Positions 47,131 through 55,548 of a stretch of DNA of 64,000 nt are shown piece after piece. This DNA comes from Alloacidobacterium dinghuense. GTDB taxonomy: Bacteria > Acidobacteriota > Terriglobia > Terriglobales > Acidobacteriaceae. The first letter of the stretch is position 1. The number at the start of each line of letters is the position of its first letter. A program made the position numbers and the translations under genes. The stretch is from the NCBI RefSeq assembly GCF_014274465.1, contig NZ_CP060394.1, positions 2,666,001 through 2,730,000 of the forward strand, in the 5' to 3' direction. Under the pieces are notes generated by a model. That model was not told the origin of the DNA. It saw nothing but the letters and a program-made list of their open reading frames with translations, and made no database searches.

Positions 47131-48513
47131 ATGCGGTTGGCAATTGTCATCATGGCCGCGGGCAAGGGCACGCGGCTGAAATCGAAACGCCCCAAAGTTC
47201 TGCACAAGATTGGCGGCAAGGCTCTGGTGGAGCATGTGATTCACGCGGCGACGCAGATTGTTCCGCCGCAGGATGTGTATGTCGTTGTTGGTCATCAGGC
47301 GGGCGCAGTACAGGCAGCAGTGACCGGCACGGGCGTGCATTTTGTTACACAATCGGAACAACGCGGTACCGGACACGCTGTGCAGACCGCTCGCCAGGCG
47401 GTGGCGGCGTACGAGCATATCATCGTCCTCTCGGGCGACGTGCCCCTGTTGCAGCCTGAGACGATTGCCCGCCTGCGCGATTTCCATCTGGCCGAGCGCG
47501 CGGCCATGTCGATTCTTACGGCTTGCCCTTCTGATCCGCATGGGTACGGTCGCGTCATCCGCCGTGCACCGGGGGCGGCGGAGGTAGCTGCGATTGTTGA
47601 GCAAAAGGCTCTCACTCCAGAGCAGAAGACGATTCCCGAGATCAATTCGGGTATTTATGCCTTCGCCACAACTACGCTCTTTCAGCTCATCAATGAATTG
47701 AGAACCGACAACGCGCACGGTGAGTATTACCTCACGGATATGGCCGACGTGCTGGTGCAGGAAGGTCAGCGCGTGGTTGCCATCGAGGCCGAGAGCTCTA
47801 CCGAGGTCCTTGGAGCCAATACACTCGCGGAAATGGCAGATCTGGACGCGGCCATGCGGTTAACAACGGCACGCAAGCTGATGGCGCAAGGCGTCACCAT
47901 CTACCGGCCGGAGACAACGGTGATCGACGCAGGCGTGCGGGTTGGGCCGGACACGATCATCGAGCCCTTTGTGCAGCTATTGGGCGAAACGCATATTGGC
48001 GAAGATTGCCACATCCGCTCTTATTCGGTCATTGAAAACTCGACGATTGAAAATCACGTTCTGATTCAGAATCACTGCGTCATCGATAACGCGCATATTC
48101 GCTCAAGCGCGCAGCTGGGGCCTTATGCACGCCTTCGTCCGGGCAGCGACATCGGAGAGGAAGCACACATCGGCAATTTCGTTGAAACCAAGAAGATGCG
48201 CATCGGCAAAGGCTCGAAGGCCAACCACCTGAGCTACCTCGGCGACGCCGAAATCGGCAGCGGGGTGAACATCGGCGCTGGGACGATCACCTGCAACTAC
48301 GATGGCGTCAACAAGCACCGCACATTGATCGAGGACAAGGTTTTCGTCGGCAGTGACACCACGCTGGTGGCGCCCATTGTGATCGGAGAAGGATCGTATA
48401 TTGCGGCCGGGTCCTGCATCACGGAAGATGTCCCTCCCGATGCCCTTGCTCTGGGGCGCGCGCGACAGACCACGAAACCCGACTGGGCGAGGAGCCACCG
48501 TTCCAAGCGATAG
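47131..48513 (+). CDS. glmU: Bifunctional GlmU: UDP-GlcNAc pyrophosphorylase/GlcN-1-P acetyltransferase
   Basis: A 460-residue enzyme making UDP-N-acetylglucosamine for peptidoglycan and surface polymers. The N-terminal uridyltransferase has IVIMAAGKGTRLKSKRPKVLH-like residues at 4-24 and a full Rossmann domain to about 230. The C-terminal left-handed beta-helix (about 255-440) has repeated hexapeptides (IGEDCHIRSYSVI, GSGVNIGAGTITCNYDG). Length is normal. The ATG is at 47131, one base after the M16 stop, with GGAG inside the end of that gene. Confidence 0.97.
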   Translation: MRLAIVIMAAGKGTRLKSKRPKVLHKIGGKALVEHVIHAATQIVPPQDVYVVVGHQAGAVQAAVTGTGVHFVTQSEQRGTGHAVQTARQAVAAYEHIIVLSGDVPLLQPETIARLRDFHLAERAAMSILTACPSDPHGYGRVIRRAPGAAEVAAIVEQKALTPEQKTIPEINSGIYAFATTTLFQLINELRTDNAHGEYYLTDMADVLVQEGQRVVAIEAESSTEVLGANTLAEMADLDAAMRLTTARKLMAQGVTIYRPETTVIDAGVRVGPDTIIEPFVQLLGETHIGEDCHIRSYSVIENSTIENHVLIQNHCVIDNAHIRSSAQLGPYARLRPGSDIGEEAHIGNFVETKKMRIGKGSKANHLSYLGDAEIGSGVNIGAGTITCNYDGVNKHRTLIEDKVFVGSDTTLVAPIVIGEGSYIAAGSCITEDVPPDALALGRARQTTKPDWARSHRSKR

Positions 48514-48545
48514 GCTGCGAAAGAAGTTGAGCAATCGAACGCCGC

Positions 48546-49085
48546 TCAGGCGGCGCGTTCCGTTTCCATATCAGCCAGAATGCTGCGCAAACGGATTCTG
48601 GCTGAAAACAGCGCCTGGGCCACCTCTGGCCTGGAGACTTCCAACAACTGCGCAATGGCGTCCGACGAATAGCCTTCTACATCGCGCAGAAGAAACGCGA
48701 GGCGTTCGATGGGCGGAAGTTCCTGAATGGCCTCTTCGAGATCGGTGCGGCGGACATTCCTTCCGTCCATCCCGGCGGAAACGTCGACCGGCGCGGGCAT
48801 AGCTGGAGCCAGGGAAAAATGGGAACGAAGACCGGCGATCAAAGCGTCATCGATGATCCTGGAATCCGGCTTTGGGTCGACATGAAAAGCGCGCACAAAA
48901 CTGTTGGTAAGCAGCGCCTCGGCCTGAAGTTCATTGCCGGTCATGTGGAAGGCCAACGAAAAAACGCGATGACGGTGGCTCTCGTAGATGTCGCGCTGGG
49001 CCTGCTCCACCGAACGCTCCTCGGACTGTGAGGTTACGATTCTCGGTGTACTTGCTTCGAATAGTCCACGAAGGTTGATACTCAA
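48546..49085 (-). CDS. ECF-type RNA polymerase sigma factor, divergent
   Basis: A 179-residue sigma-70-family protein. Region 2 is recognisable but degenerate (YESHRHRVFSLAFHMTGN, residues 33-50). Region 4 is well kept (IQELPPIERLAFLLRDVEG, then SSDAIAQLLEVSRPEVAQAL and RIRLRSIL). No anti-sigma gene lies next to it. The weak region 2 means DNA melting may be altered. It converges on glmU with about 32 bases between the stops. Its own promoter lies in the AT-rich 342-base gap at 49086-49427, in which I see no gene. Confidence 0.8.
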   Translation of the reverse strand: MSINLRGLFEASTPRIVTSQSEERSVEQAQRDIYESHRHRVFSLAFHMTGNELQAEALLTNSFVRAFHVDPKPDSRIIDDALIAGLRSHFSLAPAMPAPVDVSAGMDGRNVRRTDLEEAIQELPPIERLAFLLRDVEGYSSDAIAQLLEVSRPEVAQALFSARIRLRSILADMETERAA

Positions 49086-49427
49086 AAGAGCATCCTTTCA
49101 GACCGGGGAGGAAGTTGGTGTTTCTATTATCTTAAACGATTCCAGCGCCTGAGATTCGAGGAGCAGATTTCCAATTTAGAGTTGTTTGATGCTATTTTTT
49201 AAAGTCGAGGTTACTTAAGCAAAAAATAAGCAGTTTAAGAATAGGGCTCCTTTGAATCTCACTGTTTATTCCTTGGTTCAGGGCAGCTGGATTGGCGTCA
49301 CTGGAAACGTAACCATCGACTCCATGTATACGTTTACGATGCCGCACCGCCGATATAGCAGACCGGCTGACAATGACTTGTAAAAATTATTCCACAGGGC
49401 TGGGTTGAGACGCTAGAAGAAGAACGT

Positions 49428-50534
49428 ATGGCATCCGAACGAATCCTGGTTGTCGATGATGAGCCTTATGTAAGGACAGTAATCGCTGCGATGCTGGAAA
49501 AGGCGCATTACCGCCCGGTGCTGGCGAGCAACGGTCTGGAAGCGATGGAACGCCTCCAGACCGATCCTCCTTACGACCTTGTGCTTTCCGACATCATGAT
49601 GGATGGCCTGGATGGGATGAGCCTGCTCGAGCGGTTGCGGGAAGTGCAGCCCGAGACTCCAATGGTCATGGTCACGGCCATTCATGACGTGGGCGTCGCG
49701 ATCTCCGCCATTCGCAAAGGCGCCTATGACTACCTGCTGAAGCCGTTCGAAAAGGAGCAGTTGCTGGCTACTGTGCGGCGTGCGCTAGATCACCGGCGGC
49801 TGGCGCAGCAGAACTCCATGTATCAATCGAACTTGGAGCAACTGGTTGCCGCCCGCACGGATATGCTGCGCCAGGCGATTGCCGATCTGGAGCGATCCTA
49901 TGACATTACGCTGGAGGCGCTCGGGGATGCGCTCGATCTAAAGGACGCGGAAACCGAAGGTCACTCCAAGCGAGTGACAGGGTACACAGTCGCCTTGTCC
50001 AGAGCTATGGGGCTTTCACCCACTGATATCCGCACCATCGCGCGAGGCGCCTTCCTGCATGACATCGGAAAGATGGCGATTCCTGACGCCATCCTGCTGA
50101 AGCCCGGCAGACTGGATATCGATGAGCGCTCTGTGATGCGCGACCATTGCGCACGCGGCTATCAGATTTTGTGCAAGATCCCTTATCTGAGGGAAGCGGC
50201 TGAGATCGTCTACTGCCACCAGGAGCATTTTAATGGCTCAGGCTATCCGCGTGGGCTGAAGGGCGAGCAGATTCCGCTGGGCGCAAGAATTTTTGCCGTT
50301 GCGGATACACTCGATGCCATCACCTCGGATCGCCCCTACCGTAAGGCCAACAGCTTTACCGCAGCCAGAAACGAGATCCAGCGCTGTGCCGGAACGCAGT
50401 TTGATCCGCAGGTGGTCGACGTTTACCTGAGCATGCCGGATGGATTATGGATCGATCTGCGCAGGGAAATCAGCCAGCACGCCCGCTTCTCGCCATTCGC
50501 CTTTGGTGGAGCGGAAGTCCAAACACCAGGTTAG
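49428..50534 (+). CDS. Response regulator with HD-GYP c-di-GMP phosphodiesterase domain
   Basis: A 368-residue two-component output protein. The receiver domain (residues 5-120) has the acidic pair Asp10/Asp11, the phospho-acceptor Asp55 (SDIMMDG) and Lys105. After a helical linker the HD-GYP domain (about 155-340) has His211-Asp212 (HDIGK), HQEHFNGSGYP with Gly272-Tyr273-Pro274, and DTLDAITSDRPYR. All metal ligands expected for c-di-GMP hydrolysis seem present. No sensor kinase is adjacent. A pterin dehydratase gene follows 13 bases later, possibly on the same transcript. Confidence 0.95.
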   Translation: MASERILVVDDEPYVRTVIAAMLEKAHYRPVLASNGLEAMERLQTDPPYDLVLSDIMMDGLDGMSLLERLREVQPETPMVMVTAIHDVGVAISAIRKGAYDYLLKPFEKEQLLATVRRALDHRRLAQQNSMYQSNLEQLVAARTDMLRQAIADLERSYDITLEALGDALDLKDAETEGHSKRVTGYTVALSRAMGLSPTDIRTIARGAFLHDIGKMAIPDAILLKPGRLDIDERSVMRDHCARGYQILCKIPYLREAAEIVYCHQEHFNGSGYPRGLKGEQIPLGARIFAVADTLDAITSDRPYRKANSFTAARNEIQRCAGTQFDPQVVDVYLSMPDGLWIDLRREISQHARFSPFAFGGAEVQTPG

Positions 50535-50547
50535 ACGGGAGGTCTGT

Positions 50548-50835
50548 ATGGCGCTATTGAGCCCTGAAGCCGTTCAGGAGAAGCTGAAGCAATTACATGG
50601 ATGGAAGCTGGATGGAAAAGAAATCGTTCGCGAATTCAGTTTTGCCGATTTTGTTCAAGCCTTGAACTTTGTAAATGCTGTCGGCGAGAAAGCTGAGGCG
50701 GCAGGCCATCACCCGGATATCGATATTCGTTACAACAAGGTGAAACTCGCGCTGATTTCGCATGATTCCGGAGGCCTAACGGAACGTGATTTCCGGATGG
50801 CTGCAGCTGTGAACGAGATTCCTACCAAAAACTGA
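50548..50835 (+). CDS. Pterin-4a-carbinolamine dehydratase
   Basis: A 95-residue enzyme that recycles tetrahydropterin by dehydrating its 4a-hydroxy form. The family signature is complete: AGHHPDIDIRYNKVKL followed by SHDSGGLTERD. The N-terminal helix and the GWKL-x-DGKEIVREFSF strand are also typical. The ATG at 50548 has GGGAGGT upstream. No phenylalanine hydroxylase lies in the window, so it may act in another pterin process. It probably shares a transcript with the HD-GYP gene. Confidence 0.95.
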   Translation: MALLSPEAVQEKLKQLHGWKLDGKEIVREFSFADFVQALNFVNAVGEKAEAAGHHPDIDIRYNKVKLALISHDSGGLTERDFRMAAAVNEIPTKN

Positions 50836-50844
50836 ATTGCCTCT

Positions 50845-51063
50845 TTAATAAATGGCATCATCCTCCGGGAGCGGGAGCTTCGGCGCTGAATCCTCGGGCT
50901 GATTTCGAATATCTGCCAGGCTTCTGCGGTTCCATAGCGCCACCGCAATCCCTCCCAGCAGCGCCGATCCTATCACCAGCAGACCGGTTTTCAGGCGGCT
51001 CGGCCGCGGCTCTTTGGAACCATTATTCTGTTTAGAATCAATAGATTCTAGCGACTCAGCCAT
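50845..51063 (-). CDS. Small membrane protein, hypothetical
   Basis: A 72-residue protein with one membrane helix (TGLLVIGSALLGGIAVALW, about residues 26-44) between a Ser/Lys-rich N-terminus and an acidic tail. The ATG at 51063 is chosen over one four codons earlier. It converges on the pterin dehydratase gene. No family recognised. Its promoter would lie in the 457-base gap at 51064-51520. Confidence 0.55.
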   Translation of the reverse strand: MAESLESIDSKQNNGSKEPRPSRLKTGLLVIGSALLGGIAVALWNRRSLADIRNQPEDSAPKLPLPEDDAIY

Positions 51064-51185
51064 ATCGATCTGCACTCATCTCGTTCCATCGATCAACCTT
51101 TTCGATGCCATTTTGGCACGGCGGATCGCAACTTATGCATCGTGTTTGTGTTTTTGTTACTTGAGTGCGCTTGTGGAAGTCTGCC

Positions 51186-51398
51186 AGATCGCGTACACTA
51201 CATGAAATTGAAGAAAAAGTACGCGATCTCATAGATTTCAGGAAAAGATTGAAACTAAGAAACAACGAAAAGCATCTATGTAAGTGTACAGTTCTTGCCG
51301 AAGATTGAGCTTAGCTCTCAACGGCAGGAGATAGAGTTTATAAGTTGCGTCACTGGCCTCCCGGCACGGACAAATGACCGTTCGTGCCGTCTTTTTTT
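51186..51398 (+). ncRNA. Candidate small RNA or leader in an AT-rich gap
   Basis: A 213-base stretch without a credible gene. It starts with an 11-base perfect inverted repeat (AGATCGCGTAC at 51186-51196 and GTACGCGATCT at 51219-51229), has a middle hairpin (TTGCCG... / CGGCAG near 51296-51328) and ends in a strong plus-strand terminator. A self-contained short transcript is one reading; a long 5' leader of the PCYCGC gene attenuated at 51398 is another. No promoter could be fixed by eye. Confidence 0.3.
51362..51398 (+). terminator. Rho-independent terminator with no gene upstream
   Basis: Stem CGGCACGGAC / GTTCGTGCCG with one G-T pair and an 8-base loop, followed by TCTTTTTTT. The nearest plus-strand gene upstream ends at 50835, 527 bases away, with an opposing gene between. 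Confidence 0.75.
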
Positions 51399-51520
51399 GA
51401 ATTTTTCAGACCATTTCGCCGCACAATTCCTGCTCTTCAAATCTTCTTCTTCCAATTATCCGTTCCAGTCGCCGGCTTGCGCTAATCTAGTGTGCAGGAG
51501 ACCCGCTTTAGGAGCCGTGC

Positions 51521-51967
51521 ATGAAAAGAATTCTGCTTGGGATGGCCTTGGGACTGGCCACAATCGCGAGTTACGCTCAGTGGTCCAATCCGGCGGATGA
51601 CATTCCCGCATATCATACCGCGCCACCCGCAAAGACGGAGCAATTGCCACCCGTACTTTCTGGCAGCCAGCTTGAGGGCGAGTATTTTCGCTATCCCTGG
51701 CAAAAGCAGGTGTACGTAGAAGCGGCTCAGGTGCAGGGCGTGATCTATCAGCTTCCTTGCTACTGCCGTTGCGACAAGGCCCTTGGCCACACGAGTCTGC
51801 ACAGCTGCTTTGAAGGCACGCATGGCGCAGTGTGTTCAACCTGCGCGAAAGAAGGCGCCTATGCCTACAAGATGACGAAGCTGGGCAAAACGCCGAAAGA
51901 GATTCGCGACGGCGTCGAGCGCAAGGAGTTCGAATCGATCGATCTCGATCAATTGGGCGGCATGTAG
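51521..51967 (+). CDS. Secreted PCYCGC-motif protein
   Basis: A 148-residue exported protein starting at an ATG with AGGAG upstream. A signal peptide (residues 1-19) is followed by a mature part with a dense Cys motif near residues 79-109: LPCYCRCDKALGHTSLHSCF then GAVCSTCAKE. This matches the PCYCGC-motif family, with Arg in place of Gly. The Cys/His set suggests metal binding outside the cytoplasm. It is followed 95 bases later by the amidohydrolase gene. Function is not established for the family. Confidence 0.85.
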   Translation: MKRILLGMALGLATIASYAQWSNPADDIPAYHTAPPAKTEQLPPVLSGSQLEGEYFRYPWQKQVYVEAAQVQGVIYQLPCYCRCDKALGHTSLHSCFEGTHGAVCSTCAKEGAYAYKMTKLGKTPKEIRDGVERKEFESIDLDQLGGM

Positions 51968-52061
51968 CAGGGCCGCCTGTTCCCCCTCCGATAATCTAAG
52001 TCTCGCCTCGATCGATTGCGCTAGAGTAATCGCACACATTTCCGTCTTAAAAGGTTGTGCG

Positions 52062-53444
52062 ATGCGAAACTGGCTTGTCGGCATTCGCTGTTTTCCGATT
52101 ACGATCTGCGCTCTTCTGATTACGCCAACGCTAGCTATGGCGCAGAACACGCCACTTGCGATCACCGGTACGCTGCTCACGCCGCAGGAGATCATCCCAA
52201 ACGGTACCGTTGTTCTTCAAAATGGGAAGATACTCGCCGCCGGGGCTCATGTTGAGCTTCCGCAGGGGACGACAACGGTACGCACCGACGGCATTATCGC
52301 GCCCGGGCTGATCGATCTGCATAATCACCTCACCTGGAACGTTTTTCCTCGCTGGAAACCGATTCAAGAGTTCGGCAATCGCTATGACTGGCAGCAGAAG
52401 CCCGTCTACAACGTGCTGATGGATGTGCCGCATTCCGAACTTGTGAGTGAAGGGCTGGAATGCGAGATGGAGCGCTATGCCGAGGTAAAGGCGATCAGCG
52501 AGGGCGAAACGTCCGTGGTGGGGGGAATGTACGCTCCGTGCGATCAGGGACTGGCGCGCAATCTCGATTACGACCCGGAGTTCGGTGGCGGGCTGGGCGA
52601 AATCATCTACAGTGTCTTTCCGCTGACGATGAGCCAGTTCGACGTTGCGCGGGCGATTTCCGTGCTCAATGCCAAGCCGCGCGGTTCCCTGCTGATTCAC
52701 GTTGGCGAAGGTTCTCCGCAGGACGCCTCGGCTGCGCGTGAGTTCCCGGAAGTGGAGGAGCGCGGGCTGCTCAAATCAGGCGTCTCGTTCATTCACGGCG
52801 TCGCTCTTACACCGCAGAATTTTGCTGCGATGGCGAAATCGGGCGTGGGATTCATCTGGTCTCCGCGCAGCAATATCGAACTATACGGAAACACAGCGAA
52901 CGTCGCCGCCGCCCAAGCGGCAAATGTTGTTATGGCGCTGGCTCCGGATTGGAGTCCGACCGGAAGCGACGGCCTCTTGGGAGAGCTGAACTACGCTTCG
53001 GTGTGGAACCAGACCCAGCCAACGCCTCCCTTTACGGAGCGCGAGTTGGTCATGATGGCGACAAGCAACGCTGCAGCGCTCGTGGCATTGCAGGACTTCA
53101 TTGGCACTCTCGCAGCGAATCATGTGGCGGATCTGATCGTAATTCGCGACACGGGCAAAGCGCACAGTAAGGATGCATACTGGAGCCTTACCCATGCCAC
53201 GCCGGAAGATGTGGAACTGGTCATGATCGGCGGAGTAGCGACGTATGGCAATCCTGAGTTGATGCGCCAGATATCTAACAACTCTCCGACAGAAACGCTC
53301 AAGGTGTGTGGTTCCGATAAGAGCATTTCCTTTGCGAGCGAGAAGCCCGAAAAGCACGCGTTCGCGGAGACCGAATCAATGCTCGATCAGGCTCTGCGCG
53401 AAATGGGCAGGAAATTGGCGCCTCTTGCTGAGTGCGGAGATTAG
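52062..53444 (+). CDS. Exported metal-dependent amidohydrolase
   Basis: A 460-residue amidohydrolase-superfamily enzyme with a signal peptide (residues 1-27, ending AMAQ). Metal ligands appear in the usual order: HNH in GLIDLHNHLTW near residue 85, His in LLIHVGEG near 213, His in SFIHGVAL near 243, and Asp in ALAPDWSPTGSDG near 292. The composite beta sandwich at both ends (TGTLLTPQEIIPNG, VVLQNGKIL and ADLIVIRDTGK) is typical of the TRZ/imidazolonepropionase-like group. The substrate is unknown. tmk follows after 39 bases. Confidence 0.9.
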   Translation: MRNWLVGIRCFPITICALLITPTLAMAQNTPLAITGTLLTPQEIIPNGTVVLQNGKILAAGAHVELPQGTTTVRTDGIIAPGLIDLHNHLTWNVFPRWKPIQEFGNRYDWQQKPVYNVLMDVPHSELVSEGLECEMERYAEVKAISEGETSVVGGMYAPCDQGLARNLDYDPEFGGGLGEIIYSVFPLTMSQFDVARAISVLNAKPRGSLLIHVGEGSPQDASAAREFPEVEERGLLKSGVSFIHGVALTPQNFAAMAKSGVGFIWSPRSNIELYGNTANVAAAQAANVVMALAPDWSPTGSDGLLGELNYASVWNQTQPTPPFTERELVMMATSNAAALVALQDFIGTLAANHVADLIVIRDTGKAHSKDAYWSLTHATPEDVELVMIGGVATYGNPELMRQISNNSPTETLKVCGSDKSISFASEKPEKHAFAETESMLDQALREMGRKLAPLAECGD

Positions 53445-53483
53445 CGTTCAGTTGCCTGGACATCACTCTGCTACACTCGCGCA

Positions 53484-54134
53484 ATGGATCGTGGTTTTTT
53501 TCTAACCTTCGAGGGCCTGGATGGCTCGGGGAAAACGACGCAGATAAGGAAGCTGACTGGCTGGCTGGAGGCGCAAGGACGGCAGGTAGTTGTTACGCGA
53601 CAGCCGGGCGCTACGGTGATTGGCGAGCGCATTCGCAAATTGTTGCTTGCTTCGAGCACGGAGAATCTGGCTCCGCGCGCAGAGTTGGGGTTGATGTTTT
53701 CCGATCGTGCACAAGCCATTGCGGAGATCATCTCGCCGGCGCTCCAGGCCGGAAAAGTCGTTGTCTGCGATCGTTACACGGACTCGACGGAGGCCTATCA
53801 AGGTGGTGGGCGGCAACTCGGCAGTGAAGTTGTGTTGCAACTACACGAGGTGATGTGCGGAGGGCTGCAGCCTGATCTGACGATTCTCCTGCTGCCCGAC
53901 TTCGACGCATCGCTTACGCGCGCGCGGCGGCGCAATACGCGAATGGAAAAGAGCGGTAAGGATGAGGGCCGCTTCGAACGCGAAGACGAGGCTTTCTATC
54001 GCCGCGTATATGACAAGTATCGCGAGATTGCTGCTCGCGACACCTTGCGTGTGGTCACAATGGAGGGCGATGCGGATATTGAAAAAGTTCATCAGCGCAT
54101 CGTAAGAGTGGTAGAGGAGCGTTTAGCGCTCTGA
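53484..54134 (+). CDS. tmk: Thymidylate kinase
   Basis: A 216-residue enzyme phosphorylating dTMP to dTDP for DNA synthesis. The P-loop FEGLDGSGKTTQ lies at residues 8-19, the dTMP-binding RQPGAT near 40, and the DR-[YH] motif DRYTDSTEAYQGGGR near 93. The lid region has Arg residues (RARRRNTRME). In many bacteria tmk is followed directly by holB. Here a P450 gene stands between them, starting 7 bases after the tmk stop. Confidence 0.96.
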   Translation: MDRGFFLTFEGLDGSGKTTQIRKLTGWLEAQGRQVVVTRQPGATVIGERIRKLLLASSTENLAPRAELGLMFSDRAQAIAEIISPALQAGKVVVCDRYTDSTEAYQGGGRQLGSEVVLQLHEVMCGGLQPDLTILLLPDFDASLTRARRRNTRMEKSGKDEGRFEREDEAFYRRVYDKYREIAARDTLRVVTMEGDADIEKVHQRIVRVVEERLAL

Positions 54135-54141
54135 TTGAGCC

Positions 54142-55536
54142 GTGGTCACTGCTTCCCAAGTCGACAATCGCTTCCCCGTCGAAGAGCGAGGCAGCTATCG
54201 TTTTCCGCCGGGGCTGAGGCGCAATTTGCCGTTCTATCTCTTCAGCCGCTTCTTCCGTCCTGGCAATCCGATCCGGCTCTTTGAATACCTCGCGGCGACA
54301 TTCGGACGCGTGTCTTACTATCGCATCGGGCCGAGCCAGATTGTTGTGATGAACGATCCAGAGCTGATCCGTGAAATTCTGATCGCACAGCCGCAGAACT
54401 TCATCAAAGAACGTACGCAGAAGCGCATGCGGATCCTGCTCGGCGAGGGGCTGATCACGAGCGATGGTGAAGTCCACAAGCGCCAGAGGCGCATTGCTGC
54501 TCCGGCATTTCATCGGCAACGCATTCAGGCTTATGCCGGCGTGATGGTGGAGCGCGCGGCAGCGATGCGCGATTCGTGGCGTGAAGGCGTGGAAGTGGAC
54601 GCCTCGGCAGAGATGATGCGCCTGGCATTGCAGATTGTGGCGCGGACACTCTTCGACTCGGATGTGACCAAAGATGTGCAGCGCATCAATGACGAAGTGA
54701 ACGCGATCATGCGGCTCTATAACTTCCTCGTCGCATTGCCTCGCGCCGAGGCAATGCTGCATCTGCCGATTCCCGGCCTGATGCGCTTCAAGCGCGCACG
54801 CAAGCGACTCGATAAAGTTGTGTACCGCATGATCGAAGACCGTCGCAGGTCAGGGGTGGATGGCGGCGATTTGCTGTCAATGCTTCTGGCCTCACGCGAT
54901 GACGAAGCCGACCACTCCGGGATGACCAACGAGCAGTTGCGCGATGAGGTGCTGACGATCTTTCTTGCCGGATACGAGACAGTAGCGAATGCCCTGGCGT
55001 GGACATGGCTGTTGCTGGGCCAGAATCCGGATGCGGAGGCAAAGCTTCACGCGGAGATCGACACTGTGCTCGGCGGACGCCTGCCTACGCTCGAAGATCT
55101 TCCGCAGTTGCGTTACGCCGAGATGGTGCTTTCTGAATCGATGCGGCTCTATCCTCCGGCCTGGGCGATGGGTCGGCAGGCGACGTGCGATGTGGAGATC
55201 GGCCCTTACAAGCTGCCAGCGGGAACATATATCTTTTTCAGCCAATACATCATTCAGCGCAACGCAGACTTCTTCCCTGATCCGCTGCGCTTTGATCCCG
55301 AGCGATTCACGCCGGAACATAAGGCCGGGCGTCCGCGTTTTGCTTACTTCCCTTTCGGTGGCGGCAGCCGTCAGTGTATCGGCGAGTCGTTCGCGTGGAT
55401 GGAGGCGATCCTGAGCCTGGTGACGCTGGCGCAGCGCTGGCGGTTGAAGCTGGTTCCGGAGCAGGCGATCGATGTGCAGCCGAAGATTACGCTCCGCCCG
55501 AAATATGCCATTCGCATGGTGCCGGAGCCACGTTGA
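54142..55536 (+). CDS. Cytochrome P450
   Basis: A 464-residue heme monooxygenase. The I-helix AGYETVAN near residue 278, the K-helix ESMRLYPPAW near 332, and the heme loop FPFGGGSRQCIGESFA near 410 (Cys as the heme ligand) are all intact. The sequence resembles the bacterial CYP1xx group related to fatty-acid or xenobiotic hydroxylases. It starts at GTG 7 bases after tmk and is followed 12 bases later by holB, so it is likely co-transcribed with replication genes. No ferredoxin or reductase gene is nearby. The substrate is unknown. Confidence 0.95.
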   Translation: MVTASQVDNRFPVEERGSYRFPPGLRRNLPFYLFSRFFRPGNPIRLFEYLAATFGRVSYYRIGPSQIVVMNDPELIREILIAQPQNFIKERTQKRMRILLGEGLITSDGEVHKRQRRIAAPAFHRQRIQAYAGVMVERAAAMRDSWREGVEVDASAEMMRLALQIVARTLFDSDVTKDVQRINDEVNAIMRLYNFLVALPRAEAMLHLPIPGLMRFKRARKRLDKVVYRMIEDRRRSGVDGGDLLSMLLASRDDEADHSGMTNEQLRDEVLTIFLAGYETVANALAWTWLLLGQNPDAEAKLHAEIDTVLGGRLPTLEDLPQLRYAEMVLSESMRLYPPAWAMGRQATCDVEIGPYKLPAGTYIFFSQYIIQRNADFFPDPLRFDPERFTPEHKAGRPRFAYFPFGGGSRQCIGESFAWMEAILSLVTLAQRWRLKLVPEQAIDVQPKITLRPKYAIRMVPEPR

Positions 55537-55548
55537 TGACGCCGTAAC

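Noticed and set aside
49086-49427. c-di-GMP riboswitch upstream of the HD-GYP gene
   Set aside because: I looked for the conserved GEMM core and tetraloop region and saw none.
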